Source: Eubacteriales bacterium (GTDB taxonomy: Bacteria > Bacillota > Clostridia > Lachnospirales > Lachnospiraceae). Taken from it: a stretch of 53,383 nt of DNA. The translations under genes and the position numbers were made by a program. Below the pieces are notes generated by a model. The model worked only from the letters and a program-made list of their open reading frames with translations, was not told the DNA's origin and made no database searches. Location: positions 1 to 53,383 of the forward strand of contig JAUNNI010000013.1 in assembly GCA_030531555.1 (NCBI GenBank), given 5' to 3'. Of the stretch, positions 33,443 through 41,221 are shown piece by piece (the stretch's first letter is position 1; every line of letters starts with the position of its first letter).

Positions 33443-34504
33443 ATGGCTAATAATATGAAAGAAGAAAAACTTGCTGCATTAAGTAATGCGGTGACTGCAA
33501 TTGAAAAGAATTTTGGTAAAGGATCCATTATGAAGCTTGGAGATGCGACAGCCAACATTGGTGTGAAAGCAATCCCTACCGGTTCCATCAGTCTTGATGT
33601 AGCTTTGGGAGTTGGCGGTGTTCCACGTGGACGTATCATTGAAATCTATGGACCAGAATCCAGTGGTAAGACAACCGTTGCTCTTCACATGATTGCAGAA
33701 GCACAGAAGAGAGATGGTATCGCAGGCTTCATCGATGCAGAACATGCATTGGATCCTGCTTATGCCCAGAAGATTGGTGTTGATATTGATAATCTGTATA
33801 TTTCTCAGCCAGACCATGGAGAACAGGCTCTTGAGATTGCAGAAACCATGATTCGTTCCGGTGCTCTTGATATCGTAATTATTGACTCTGTAGCAGCACT
33901 TGTTCCTAAGGCTGAAATCGATGGCGACATGGATGATCTTCAGGTTGGTCTTCATGCGAGATTGATGTCTAAGGCTATGAGAAAGCTCACTGGTGTGATT
34001 GATAAATCCAACTGTGTTGTTGTGTTCATCAATCAGCTTCGTGAAAAAGTTGGTGTTATGTTTGGCAACCCGGAAACCACAACAGGTGGTCGTGCCCTTA
34101 AGTTCTATTCTTCCGTACGTATGGATGTTAGAAGAGTGGAGGCAATCAAGCAGGGCGGCGAAGTGATTGGTAACCACACCAGAGTAAAAATCGTTAAGAA
34201 TAAAGTAGCTCCTCCGTTCCGTGAAGCAGAATTCGATATTATGTTTGGCCAGGGTATTTCCCGTGAGGGTGATCTCATTGATCTTGGTGTAAAGGTAGAT
34301 GCTGTTAAGAAGAGCGGTGCATGGTATTCCTACAATGGAGATAAGATTGGACAGGGACGTGAGAATGCGAAAATGTTCTTAAGAGAACATCCAGAGGTTA
34401 TGGCAGATATCGAAAAGAAAGTTCGTGAATTCTACCAGCTTCCTGAGGATGAATTCACTGCTGCACAGGCGGCTCCATCCATCATGGATTATATTGAAGA
34501 ATAG
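33443..34504 (+). CDS. recA: Recombinase RecA
   Basis: A 353-aa DNA strand-exchange ATPase and LexA coprotease. Walker [10 protein letters not shown], the conserved E-x-x-x-A-L-D-P-x-Y-A, Walker [11 protein letters not shown], and [19 protein letters not shown] (loop 2) are present. The site just before the ATG is weak (CAGG). A stronger GAGGAG lies 31 bases upstream inside a possible hairpin (33403-33432), so initiation may be modulated. Expression should be induced by DNA damage through the two SOS boxes. recX follows after 5 bases. Confidence 0.98.
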   Translation: MANNMKEEKLAALSNAVTAIEKNFGKGSIMKLGDATANIGVKAIPTGSISLDVALGVGGVPRGRIIEIYGPESSGKTTVALHMIAEAQKRDGIAGFIDAEHALDPAYAQKIGVDIDNLYISQPDHGEQALEIAETMIRSGALDIVIIDSVAALVPKAEIDGDMDDLQVGLHARLMSKAMRKLTGVIDKSNCVVVFINQLREKVGVMFGNPETTTGGRALKFYSSVRMDVRRVEAIKQGGEVIGNHTRVKIVKNKVAPPFREAEFDIMFGQGISREGDLIDLGVKVDAVKKSGAWYSYNGDKIGQGRENAKMFLREHPEVMADIEKKVREFYQLPEDEFTAAQAAPSIMDYIEE

Positions 34505-34509
34505 AAGCG

Positions 34510-35136
34510 ATGGATAAGGAGATTCAACAATACGAGATATTTTTAAGAAAAACTGATGGAAAAAAGATTTATGTGGATCCACAGGAAGAAGAAGGATTTT
34601 ATCTCTATCCGGGCGAGGTTCGCAAGGCAGGACTAAAAGATGGCATGTTGCTGTCCCAAGAAGAATTTCAAAGATTACATAAAGAATATGCAGTTCCAAG
34701 AGCCAGAAAACGGGCTCTTGGAATTCTTTCCAAAAAGGATATGACACAGGCACAGCTTGTGGAAAAATTACAAAAGTCTTTTCATGATACTCATGCCATC
34801 GCAGAGGCGATGGCTTTCGTAACTAATCATGGCTATGTGGATGATGAAGCTTATGCCAAAGATTATATTTATTTCCATAAAGCAAAGAAGAGTTTCCGGC
34901 AGATGAAAGAAGAACTGGCCAGAAAAGGGATTGCAAGAGATCTTTTGGAGAATGTATTTGAAGAGGAAGGAGAACAGCCTTTTGATACGGTTCGTCCTTT
35001 AGTGGAAAAATATATTCGCAAGTTTGATCAGTTAGATTATAAAAATATCCAGAAAGTATGTATGCATTTTGGAAGAAAGGGCTATTCTCTTGAGATGATC
35101 CGTCAGATCATAGAAGATATAAAGACAGAAAATTAG
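34510..35136 (+). CDS. recX: RecA regulator RecX
   Basis: A 208-aa helical protein binding RecA filaments and modulating their activity. The RecX pattern is visible: R-A-L-G-I-L-S-K-K-D-M-T-x-x-Q-L-x-x-K-L, V-x-x-x-G-Y-V-D-D-x-x-Y-A-x-D-Y-I, K-K-S-x-R-Q-M-K-E-E-L-A-R-K-G-I, and a third Y-R/K-type repeat near the end. An N-terminal extension of about 55 residues precedes it. It shares the SOS-controlled recA transcript. The stop codon overlaps the terminator stem. Confidence 0.92.
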   Translation: MDKEIQQYEIFLRKTDGKKIYVDPQEEEGFYLYPGEVRKAGLKDGMLLSQEEFQRLHKEYAVPRARKRALGILSKKDMTQAQLVEKLQKSFHDTHAIAEAMAFVTNHGYVDDEAYAKDYIYFHKAKKSFRQMKEELARKGIARDLLENVFEEEGEQPFDTVRPLVEKYIRKFDQLDYKNIQKVCMHFGRKGYSLEMIRQIIEDIKTEN

Positions 35137-35167
35137 CAGGGGATTTTAGGAAAATTTCCTGCTTTTT
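35135..35167 (+). terminator. Terminator of recA-recX
   Basis: AGCAGGGGATTTT pairs with AAAATTTCCTGCT (two G-T pairs) around an AGG loop, followed by T5. The 5' arm starts inside the recX stop codon. Confidence 0.8.
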
Positions 35168-35179
35168 GTTATTTTTAAT

Positions 35180-35226
35180 AATTTAACATTGAAATTATCG
35201 GAAGTGTATATACATAATGTTAAATT
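35180..35226. repeat. 11-bp inverted repeat upstream of the rny promoter
   Basis: AATTTAACATT (35180-35190) and AATGTTAAATT (35216-35226) are perfect inverted repeats with a 25-base spacer, ending 15 bases before the -35. Could be an operator pair or a foldback element. Confidence 0.4.
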
Positions 35227-35241
35227 GCGTTTATAAGTACC

Positions 35242-35270
35242 TTGACTTTCCAATGAAAAAAGTGTAAAAT
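35242..35270 (+). promoter_or_regulatory. rny promoter
   Basis: TTGACT (35242-35247), 17 bp, TAAAAT (35265-35270). It is flanked by 8-bp inverted repeats ATAAGTAC (35233-35240) and GTACTTAT (35280-35287). Confidence 0.75.
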
Positions 35271-35326
35271 TAAAGCGTTGTACTTATGTGCAAAGAAAAT
35301 TAAATAAAGGAGGTGCTCCTGTAGGT

Positions 35327-36880
35327 ATGCCTAGCCCAGTTATGATTCTTGTATTCGCAATTGTGGTTATTCTTACCGCTGTAATCTCTGCAGTAGTTGC
35401 TCTTTCTTATCATAAGAAAGTATCCGAAGCAAAGGTTGGTAGTGCAGAAGAAAAAGCAAGAGAGATTATTGATGATGCGTTAAAAACTGCGGAGTCTAAA
35501 AAGCGTGAAGCTTTATTGGAAGCCAAAGAAGAAACCATCAAGGCAAAGAATGACTTTGAGAAGGAGAACAAAGAGCGTAGAGCAGAACTCCAGCGTTACG
35601 AGAAACGTGTTCTTAACAAAGAAGAACAGATTGATCGTAAATTGGAAAACTTAGAGAAAAAGGAACAGTCCCTTTCTCATAAGGAAGTTGCTCTTGACCG
35701 TCAGAAAGCCAAAGTTGATGAACTGTATGCTAAGAGACTGCAGGAACTGGAAAGAATTTCAGGATTAACCTCTGAACAAGCAAAAGATTATCTTTTGAAA
35801 ACTGTTGAAGATGAAGTGAAACGAGAAATGGCTGTTATGGTGAAAGAGATGGAAATCAGAGCCAAAGAAGAAGCAGCCAAGAAAGCCAAAGATTATGTGG
35901 TTACTGCAATTCAGAAATGTGCAGCAGACCACGTAGCAGAAACAACAATTTCTTTAGTTCAGTTACCTAACGATGAAATGAAAGGTAGAATTATCGGACG
36001 TGAAGGCCGTAATATTCGTACTTTAGAAACATTAACTGGTGTTGATTTAATCATTGATGATACACCGGAAGCGGTTATTTTATCAAGTTTTGATCCAGTA
36101 AGACGTGAAGTTGCACGAATCGCTCTTGAAAAACTGATCGTAGATGGAAGAATTCATCCAGCCAGAATTGAAGAGATGGTAGAAAAGGCACAGAATGAAG
36201 TTGAGCAGACTATGAGAGAAGAAGGTGAAGCAGCAATCCTTGAGGTTGGTGTTCACGGCATTCGCCCAGAACTTGTAAGACTTCTTGGTAAGATGAAATA
36301 TCGTACCAGCTACGGACAGAATGCATTAAAGCATTCCATCGAAGTAGCACACTTATCCGGTCTCCTTGCAGGAGAAATAGGAGAAGATGTTCGTTTGGCA
36401 AAAAGAGCAGGTCTGTTACATGATATTGGTAAATCCGTAGACCATGAAATGGAAGGCTCTCATATATCAATTGGTGTTGATTTATGTAAGAGATATAAAG
36501 AATCTCAAATCGTAATAAACGCTGTTGAATCTCATCATGGTGATGTTGAACCAACCAGTCTGATTGCATGTATCGTACAGGCAGCAGACACAATTTCAGC
36601 TGCAAGACCAGGTGCCAGACGTGAGACATTAGAAACCTATACGACGAGATTAAAACAGTTGGAAGATATAGCTAACGCCTTTAAGGGAGTTGATAAGACT
36701 TTTGCGATTCAGGCAGGTCGAGAAATTCGAGTAGCAGTAGTTCCTGAGCAGGTTAGCGATTCAGATATGATTCTTTTAGCAAGAAATATATCCAAGCAGA
36801 TTGAGAGCGAGCTTGATTATCCAGGTCAGATTAAAGTTAATGTGATTCGTGAATCAAGAGCAATCGATTATGCAAAATAA
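35327..36880 (+). CDS. rny: Ribonuclease Y
   Basis: A 517-aa membrane-anchored endoribonuclease that starts mRNA decay. One N-terminal membrane helix (about 5-25) is followed by a long Lys/Glu/Ala coiled coil (to about 200), a KH domain ([12 protein letters not shown]-x-L-E) and an HD domain with metal-binding L-L-H-D-I-G-K and E-S-H-H-G-D. I chose the ATG at 35327 because the membrane helix follows at once; a GTG at 35288 in frame would add 13 basic residues. The ribosome site AGGAGG lies 13 bases upstream within a small perfect hairpin (35308-35320). Confidence 0.95.
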   Translation: MPSPVMILVFAIVVILTAVISAVVALSYHKKVSEAKVGSAEEKAREIIDDALKTAESKKREALLEAKEETIKAKNDFEKENKERRAELQRYEKRVLNKEEQIDRKLENLEKKEQSLSHKEVALDRQKAKVDELYAKRLQELERISGLTSEQAKDYLLKTVEDEVKREMAVMVKEMEIRAKEEAAKKAKDYVVTAIQKCAADHVAETTISLVQLPNDEMKGRIIGREGRNIRTLETLTGVDLIIDDTPEAVILSSFDPVRREVARIALEKLIVDGRIHPARIEEMVEKAQNEVEQTMREEGEAAILEVGVHGIRPELVRLLGKMKYRTSYGQNALKHSIEVAHLSGLLAGEIGEDVRLAKRAGLLHDIGKSVDHEMEGSHISIGVDLCKRYKESQIVINAVESHHGDVEPTSLIACIVQAADTISAARPGARRETLETYTTRLKQLEDIANAFKGVDKTFAIQAGREIRVAVVPEQVSDSDMILLARNISKQIESELDYPGQIKVNVIRESRAIDYAK

Positions 36881-36918
36881 TATTAGAATACTCTGACAAG
36901 AATACTAAGACAAATATG

Positions 36919-36957
36919 AAAAAAGGACGTCACAGATTATCTGTTGGCGTCTTTTTT
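36919..36957 (+). terminator. Terminator after rny
   Basis: A long imperfect stem, AAAAAGGACGTCA against TGGCGTCTTTTTT with two wobble pairs, and a terminal T6. Confidence 0.85.
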
Positions 36958-36989
36958 GATACCATGGAAAAGTGTTTTACGATTTATTC

Positions 36990-37018
36990 TTGCCATTCTT
37001 TGGAAAAATGCTTAGAAT
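36990..37018 (+). promoter_or_regulatory. Promoter for scpA-scpB
   Basis: TTGCCA (36990-36995), 17 bp, TAGAAT (37013-37018), about 42 bases before scpA. Confidence 0.6.
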
Positions 37019-37059
37019 AAGAGATAAGTATCAAAAAAAGGAAAGATATAGAGAAAGTA

Positions 37060-37806
37060 ATGCAAATCGATATAAAGCTTGATGTGTTTGAAGGCCCTTT
37101 GGACCTTCTTTTACATTTGATTGAAAAGAATAAAGTAAGTATCTATGATATACCGGTTGCACTGATTACAGATCAGTATATGGAATACCTTCATGCTCTG
37201 GAAGAAGTGTATTCTCTGGAGAGTCTGGGAGAATTCCTTGTTATGGCAGCTACATTGGTGAAAATCAAATCCCGCATGCTCTTACCAAAAGAAGAAGAGG
37301 AAGAGGAGGAAGATCCAAGAGAAGAATTGGTGCAGAGATTGGTGGAATACAAGATGTACAAATACGCAGCAGGAGAACTGAAGGATCTCAGTGTAGATGC
37401 AGATAAGGTATTTTATAAAGAAGAAACTGTTCCAGAAGAAGTGAAATCTTATGTGGAACCCATCCGACCAGAAGATATCGTTGGCGATGTTACCTTACAA
37501 AAACTGAATGAAGTCTTCCAGATGGTAATGCGAAGAAAAAAAGACCGACAGGACCCAGTCCGAAGTAAATTCGGTAAGATTGAGAAAGAAGTTTATAAAG
37601 TAGAAGACTGTATGGATGATATCAGAAAGCAAATGGAAGGATTAGCCCATATTAATTTTCGTACACTTCTTGAAATCCAGCCAAGCAGAGAAAATATTGT
37701 AGTAACTTTCCTTGCGGTATTAGAACTGATGAAAACAGGGGAGATTCTGGTGCAGCAGGAAAACAACTTTGGAGAAATCTATTTGACCCATCAGAATGCG
37801 ATTTAA
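37060..37806 (+). CDS. scpA: Segregation and condensation protein A
   Basis: A 248-aa kleisin of the SMC-ScpAB condensin complex, which compacts and separates chromosomes. The N-terminal signature L-x-V-F-E-G-P-L-D-L-L-L-H-L-I-E-K-N-K-V-x-I-Y-D-I-P is complete. An acidic stretch (about 84-92) separates it from the C-terminal winged-helix part. The ribosome site is AGAAAG-type and weak. scpB follows after 11 bases and completes the complex; SMC is outside the window. Confidence 0.95.
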   Translation: MQIDIKLDVFEGPLDLLLHLIEKNKVSIYDIPVALITDQYMEYLHALEEVYSLESLGEFLVMAATLVKIKSRMLLPKEEEEEEEDPREELVQRLVEYKMYKYAAGELKDLSVDADKVFYKEETVPEEVKSYVEPIRPEDIVGDVTLQKLNEVFQMVMRRKKDRQDPVRSKFGKIEKEVYKVEDCMDDIRKQMEGLAHINFRTLLEIQPSRENIVVTFLAVLELMKTGEILVQQENNFGEIYLTHQNAI

Positions 37807-37817
37807 GGAGGAAGAGG

Positions 37818-38396
37818 ATGGAGAATCGACAGAAACAAAAAGGAATCTTAGAAGCAATCCTTTTTACCATGGGAGAAGCTGTATCTTTGGTACGCCTTGC
37901 CGAGGTGATGGAAATGAATCCGGGAGATCTAAAGGAACTCCTTCAGGAAATGAAAGAAGAATATCAAGACATCTCAAGAGGATTATCCCTCATTGAATTG
38001 GATGGATCCTGGCAGATTGGAACAAAGATAGAAACCTATGATTATGTAAGAAAGCTGGTTAGTCAGCCGAAGAAACATAACCTTACTGATGTTATGCTGG
38101 AAACGTTATCCATCATTGCTTATAAACAACCGGTGACCAAACAGGAAATTGAAGCCATACGTGGAGTTAAATGTGATTTCGCTGTAAATAAATTGGTGGA
38201 ATATAAGTTGGTGAAGGAACTTGGAAGAAAAGATACTATTGGAAGGCCGATTGTTTTTGGAACAACGGAAGATTTTCTTCGATGTTTTGGTGTTTCTTCC
38301 GTGGAAGAACTGCCAAATATCGATGAAGTTATGAAACAGAATTTTATGGAAGAAGCGCTGGAGGAAGTATCTGCAACGATACCGGTAACCATATAA
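37818..38396 (+). CDS. scpB: Segregation and condensation protein B
   Basis: A 192-aa dimeric winged-helix partner of ScpA. Family elements: E-A-I-L-F-x-M-G-E-A-V near the start, L-S-x-x-x-L-E-T-L-S-I-I-A-Y-K-Q-P-V-T-K-x-E-I-E-x-I-R-G-V, and G-R-K-D-T-I-G-R-P-I-V-F-G-T-T-x-x-F-L at the second winged helix. AAGGAGG gives the start. The next gene is 630 bases away. Confidence 0.95.
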   Translation: MENRQKQKGILEAILFTMGEAVSLVRLAEVMEMNPGDLKELLQEMKEEYQDISRGLSLIELDGSWQIGTKIETYDYVRKLVSQPKKHNLTDVMLETLSIIAYKQPVTKQEIEAIRGVKCDFAVNKLVEYKLVKELGRKDTIGRPIVFGTTEDFLRCFGVSSVEELPNIDEVMKQNFMEEALEEVSATIPVTI

Positions 38397-38513
38397 CTTA
38401 GTTGGAGATGTCCGACTCCTTTATAAAAGGGGGTAGAGATGAACGAAATGTCGTTTTATTTGCAATGATTTTTCGCTTCTTTTTTTTGAAAATAGAAAAA
38501 ACAATTCTATTAT

Positions 38514-38554
38514 AAGAAACTGTGCTTTCGTTAGGAAAGTACAGTTTCTTTTTT
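38514..38554 (+). terminator. Terminator downstream of scpB
   Basis: AAGAAACTGTGCTTT pairs with AAAGTACAGTTTCTT (one G-T pair) around a 7-base loop, followed by T4. Confidence 0.85.
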
Positions 38555-38727
38555 GTATAAATACATTTTTACAAAAAAATGTAAAAAATTAAGAAAAAAG
38601 GTCGTTTTACAAGAGAGATATATGAACGAAATATAATGTGGTTACATATGAATGTAAAAACTTATGAATCGTATGAACAAAAAATTATAAATATAAGACA
38701 AAAATGAATTGTAAATGTAGGAAGATA

Positions 38728-38745
38728 ATGTTAATTAATTAACAA
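38728..38745. promoter_or_regulatory. Rex-like redox operator 1
   Basis: ATGTTAATTAATTAACAA matches the clostridial Rex consensus TTGTTAA-N4-TTAACAA at 13 of 14 defined positions and contains a perfect 14-bp palindrome. Rex is an NADH/NAD+-sensing repressor of fermentation and energy genes. It lies about 190 bp upstream of the recognisable promoter. Confidence 0.55.
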
Positions 38746-38909
38746 AAACTATTGATGACAAATGTCATAATAGTGAGGAGAATCATAACAATCCATGTAA
38801 TCTATAAGCAGAGCAAATGTATTCCCATAAAAACCTTTTATATCATTTAATATTCCTCATTTTTGTTATGAAAAAATAGAATTTAGTCAAAAAAATAAAT
38901 TTAAAATAA

Positions 38910-38927
38910 ATGTTAAAAACCTAACAG
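38910..38927. promoter_or_regulatory. Rex-like redox operator 2
   Basis: The core TGTTAA-AAAC-CTAACA matches the same consensus at 11 of 14 positions. It ends 7 bp before the -35 hexamer, a good position for repression. Confidence 0.45.
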
Positions 38928-38934
38928 AAAACTA

Positions 38935-38963
38935 TTGATTTACGTGTTCTTTTTTGTTATTAT
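38935..38963 (+). promoter_or_regulatory. Promoter of the Na+-pump decarboxylase cluster
   Basis: TTGATT (38935-38940), 17 bp, TATTAT (38958-38963), leaving a 5' leader of about 57 bases before the ATG at 39027. Confidence 0.65.
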
Positions 38964-39026
38964 GGGGATGTTTGAGAAAAAATGATAACATTTTAATAGT
39001 TTTTAATTAATTTTGGAGGAATCGAT

Positions 39027-40433
39027 ATGAGTAATTCAAAAATGACTGCTCGCGAGAGAATCGAGGCTCTTCTTGAAGCAAATAGCTTTGTTGAACTTGG
39101 TGGTCTTGTATCTGCAAGAAACACAGATTATAACCTCGGAGCAAAAAAAGTGGATGGAGATGGCGTAATCACAGGTTACGGTACTCTTGGCGATCGTATG
39201 GTTTATGTATACAGCCAGGACGTTTCCATGTTAGGTGGATCCATCGGTGAGATGCATGCAAAGAAGATTGCATCTGTATATGATATGGCTATGAAAACAG
39301 GCGCTCCAGTCATCGCAATGATGGACTGCGCAGGTCTTCGTTTGCAGGAAGCAAATGATGCATTGGCAGCATTTGGACAGATTTTCTTCAAACAGGCACA
39401 GGCTTCTGGAAGAATTCCACAGATCACAGCAGTATTTGGTATGTGTGGTGGTGGCAGCTCTGTTATGTCTGCTATGTCTGATTTCACATTTATGACAAGC
39501 GACGGAGCACTTTTCGTAAACAGTCCTAATGCATTAGAAGGAAACATTGAAACAAAATTAAATACTGCAAGTGCTGCTTATCAGGCAGAAACCGCAGGAA
39601 ATGTTGATTTTGTCTGTGAAACAGAAGAAGAAATGATTCAGCAGATGCGTGCTTTACTTAACTTCCTTCCATCTGATCATGAAGCAGATGATGCATATGT
39701 AGAATGTACAGATGACCTTAACCGCGTAATTGCTGATCTTAATGATGCAGCTTACGATGCAAAATTCATCGCAGCTTCCATCTCTGATGGTAATGTATTT
39801 GTAGAAACAAAAGCAGCTTTCGCAAAAGAAATGATGACAGGCTTCATCCGTTTAAGTGGAGAAACTGTTGGTGTTGTTGCTAACGCTGAAACAGTTATGA
39901 CAGCAGACGGTCTTGAAAAAGCAACAAGATTCGTAAAATTCTGTGATGCTTTCAACATTCCAGTTCTTACAGTAACTAACGTAGAAGGTATGAAAGCTTC
40001 TGTGGAAGAAGAAAAGAACCTTGCAAAGGCAATGGCAAAATTCACAGCAGAACTCGCAGGAAGCACAGTAGCAAAAGTAAACTTAATCGCTGGTAAAGCA
40101 TTCGGTACTGCAGGTGTCGTTATGAACTCCAAAGCAGTTGGTGCTGATTTCGTAGTAGCATGGCCAGAAGCTTCCATCGGTATGATGGATGCAGCTCAGG
40201 CAGTTCGTATCATCTATGCAGATGAAATCGCAGCTGGTGACCAGATGACAGTAATCAACGAAAAAACAGCAGAATACAAAGAACTTCAAAGCAGCGCAAT
40301 CGCAGCAGCTAAGAGAGGTTATGTAGATGATATCATCGAACCAGATGCAACAAGAAAACGTTTAATTGCTGCATTTGAAATGCTTTTTGGAAAGAAAGAA
40401 GAATTTGTAGATCGTAAACACGCAACAATTTAG
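39027..40433 (+). CDS. Divergent acyl-CoA-type carboxyltransferase subunit
   Basis: A 468-aa carboxyltransferase-domain protein related to methylmalonyl-CoA/glutaconyl-CoA decarboxylase alpha and propionyl-CoA carboxylase beta subunits. It starts directly at M-T-A-R-E-R-I-E, lacking about 35 N-terminal residues of typical MmdA. The duplicated crotonase-like fold is visible: G-D-G-V-I-T-G-Y-G-T, G-G-S-I-G-E-M-H-A-K-K-I, I-P-Q-I-T-A-V-F-G. The oxyanion-hole motifs differ from the norm: D-S-G-G-A-R is D100-C-A-G-L-R105, and the second G-G is G360-T361. The acyl-CoA substrate is therefore uncertain. TTTGGAGGA precedes the ATG; it heads a five-gene operon. Confidence 0.82.
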   Translation: MSNSKMTARERIEALLEANSFVELGGLVSARNTDYNLGAKKVDGDGVITGYGTLGDRMVYVYSQDVSMLGGSIGEMHAKKIASVYDMAMKTGAPVIAMMDCAGLRLQEANDALAAFGQIFFKQAQASGRIPQITAVFGMCGGGSSVMSAMSDFTFMTSDGALFVNSPNALEGNIETKLNTASAAYQAETAGNVDFVCETEEEMIQQMRALLNFLPSDHEADDAYVECTDDLNRVIADLNDAAYDAKFIAASISDGNVFVETKAAFAKEMMTGFIRLSGETVGVVANAETVMTADGLEKATRFVKFCDAFNIPVLTVTNVEGMKASVEEEKNLAKAMAKFTAELAGSTVAKVNLIAGKAFGTAGVVMNSKAVGADFVVAWPEASIGMMDAAQAVRIIYADEIAAGDQMTVINEKTAEYKELQSSAIAAAKRGYVDDIIEPDATRKRLIAAFEMLFGKKEEFVDRKHATI

Positions 40434-40445
40434 TGAGGTGAGCAT

Positions 40446-40787
40446 ATGGAAATGTTTATGGAGGCAGTTCAGAATACCCTCGTTGGTATGGGTACTGTAT
40501 TTGTAGTATTAATCTTTATCTCTCTCATTATCTCTTTGTTCCAATATATTCCAAAAATTGAGGCGGCATTAAAAGGTGGCAATAAAAAAGCAAGTCCAGT
40601 GGCAGCCCCTCAGGTAGAAACCGTGGCAGCCCCAGTGGAAGAAGAGGAAGAAGAGCTTGTTGGAGATGATGCCCTTGTTGCAGTAATTACAGCAGCACTT
40701 ATGGCATATCAGGGTGGCACATCCACAAGTAAAGACCAGTTAATCGTTCGCTCCATCAAGAGAGCGAAACGCACAGGCAGAAGATAA
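40446..40787 (+). CDS. OadG-type (gamma) membrane subunit of the Na+-pumping decarboxylase
   Basis: A 113-aa small membrane subunit that anchors and stabilises the biotin decarboxylase complex. One membrane helix (about 8-32) carries the G-M-G-T-V-F-V-V-L-I-F motif typical of OadG/MmdD; an Ala/Pro/Glu linker follows, then A-V-I-T-A-A-L-M-A-Y and a basic C-terminal end (R-S-I-K-R-A-K-R-T-G-R-R). GTGAGGTG is the ribosome site, 12 bases after the previous stop. Its position between the carboxyltransferase and biotin carrier is the usual mmd order. Confidence 0.87.
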   Translation: MEMFMEAVQNTLVGMGTVFVVLIFISLIISLFQYIPKIEAALKGGNKKASPVAAPQVETVAAPVEEEEEELVGDDALVAVITAALMAYQGGTSTSKDQLIVRSIKRAKRTGRR

Positions 40788-40819
40788 AGTTTGTTTCATA
40801 TATTTAGGAGGAAAATTCA

Positions 40820-41194
40820 ATGAAAAATTATAGAATTACCGTAAATGGTGTAGCATATGATGTAGCGGTAGAAGAAATTAGTGCAGATCAGATGGGTGCA
40901 GCTCCTGTAGCAGCAGCTCCAGTTATGGCAGCTCCAGCAAAGAAAGCAGCTCCTGCAAAAGCTCCAGCTGGTGCGGCAGGTGATGTAAAAGTTAACGCTC
41001 CAATGCCAGGAAAAATCGTTGCTGTAAAAGTAAAACCAGGCGATGCAGTGAAAAAAGGTGATGTAGCAGTTGTTCTTGAAGCTATGAAAATGGAAAATGA
41101 AATCTGTGTACCACAGGACGGTACAATCGCAAGCGTTGAAGTATCCGTTGGTGATGCAGTTGAAGGTGGCAGTGTATTAGTTTCCATGAATTAG
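40820..41194 (+). CDS. Biotin carboxyl carrier protein
   Basis: A 124-aa biotin carrier. The N-terminal strand region (1-25) is followed by an Ala/Pro/Lys swinging linker (26-54) and a biotinyl domain (56-124) with the biotinylated lysine K90 in V-L-E-A-M-K-M-E-N-E. It carries the carboxyl group from the carboxyltransferase(s) to the membrane beta subunit, as in MmdC or the 1.3S subunit of transcarboxylase. TAGGAGGA gives the start. It is the only biotin domain in the cluster, so both carboxyltransferases must share it or use carriers encoded elsewhere. Confidence 0.93.
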   Translation: MKNYRITVNGVAYDVAVEEISADQMGAAPVAAAPVMAAPAKKAAPAKAPAGAAGDVKVNAPMPGKIVAVKVKPGDAVKKGDVAVVLEAMKMENEICVPQDGTIASVEVSVGDAVEGGSVLVSMN

Positions 41195-41221
41195 TCAATT
41201 ATGAAATGGAGGTAAAATACA

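Larger units (their letters stand above)
38397..39026 (+). other. 630-base gene-free leader before the decarboxylase cluster
   Basis: This AT-rich stretch holds a 7-bp hairpin just after scpB (38400-38417, no T-run), a tiny 9-codon ORF with a ribosome-site-like GGGGGT (38439-38468), a good terminator (38514-38554), a Rex-like operator (38728-38745) with an adjacent ATGACA-AA-TGTCAT repeat (38755-38768), a second Rex-like site (38910-38927), a promoter (38935-38963) and a ribosome site TTGGAGGA. No longer reading frame is supported. Confidence 0.6.

Noticed and set aside
33479-34177. 232-codon open frame on the minus strand across recA
   Set aside because: It is antisense to recA, lacks a ribosome site, and has low-complexity composition without any recognisable family.
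38439-38468. Tiny ORF (9 codons) with a GGGGGT ribosome-site-like sequence after scpB
   Set aside because: Too short to judge, upstream of a terminator and not linked to the next operon; kept only as a note.
39027-40433. Assignment of the first carboxyltransferase as acetyl-CoA carboxylase AccD/AccA
   Set aside because: It lacks the AccD zinc finger and sits with OadG and beta membrane subunits, which fit a decarboxylase pump instead.
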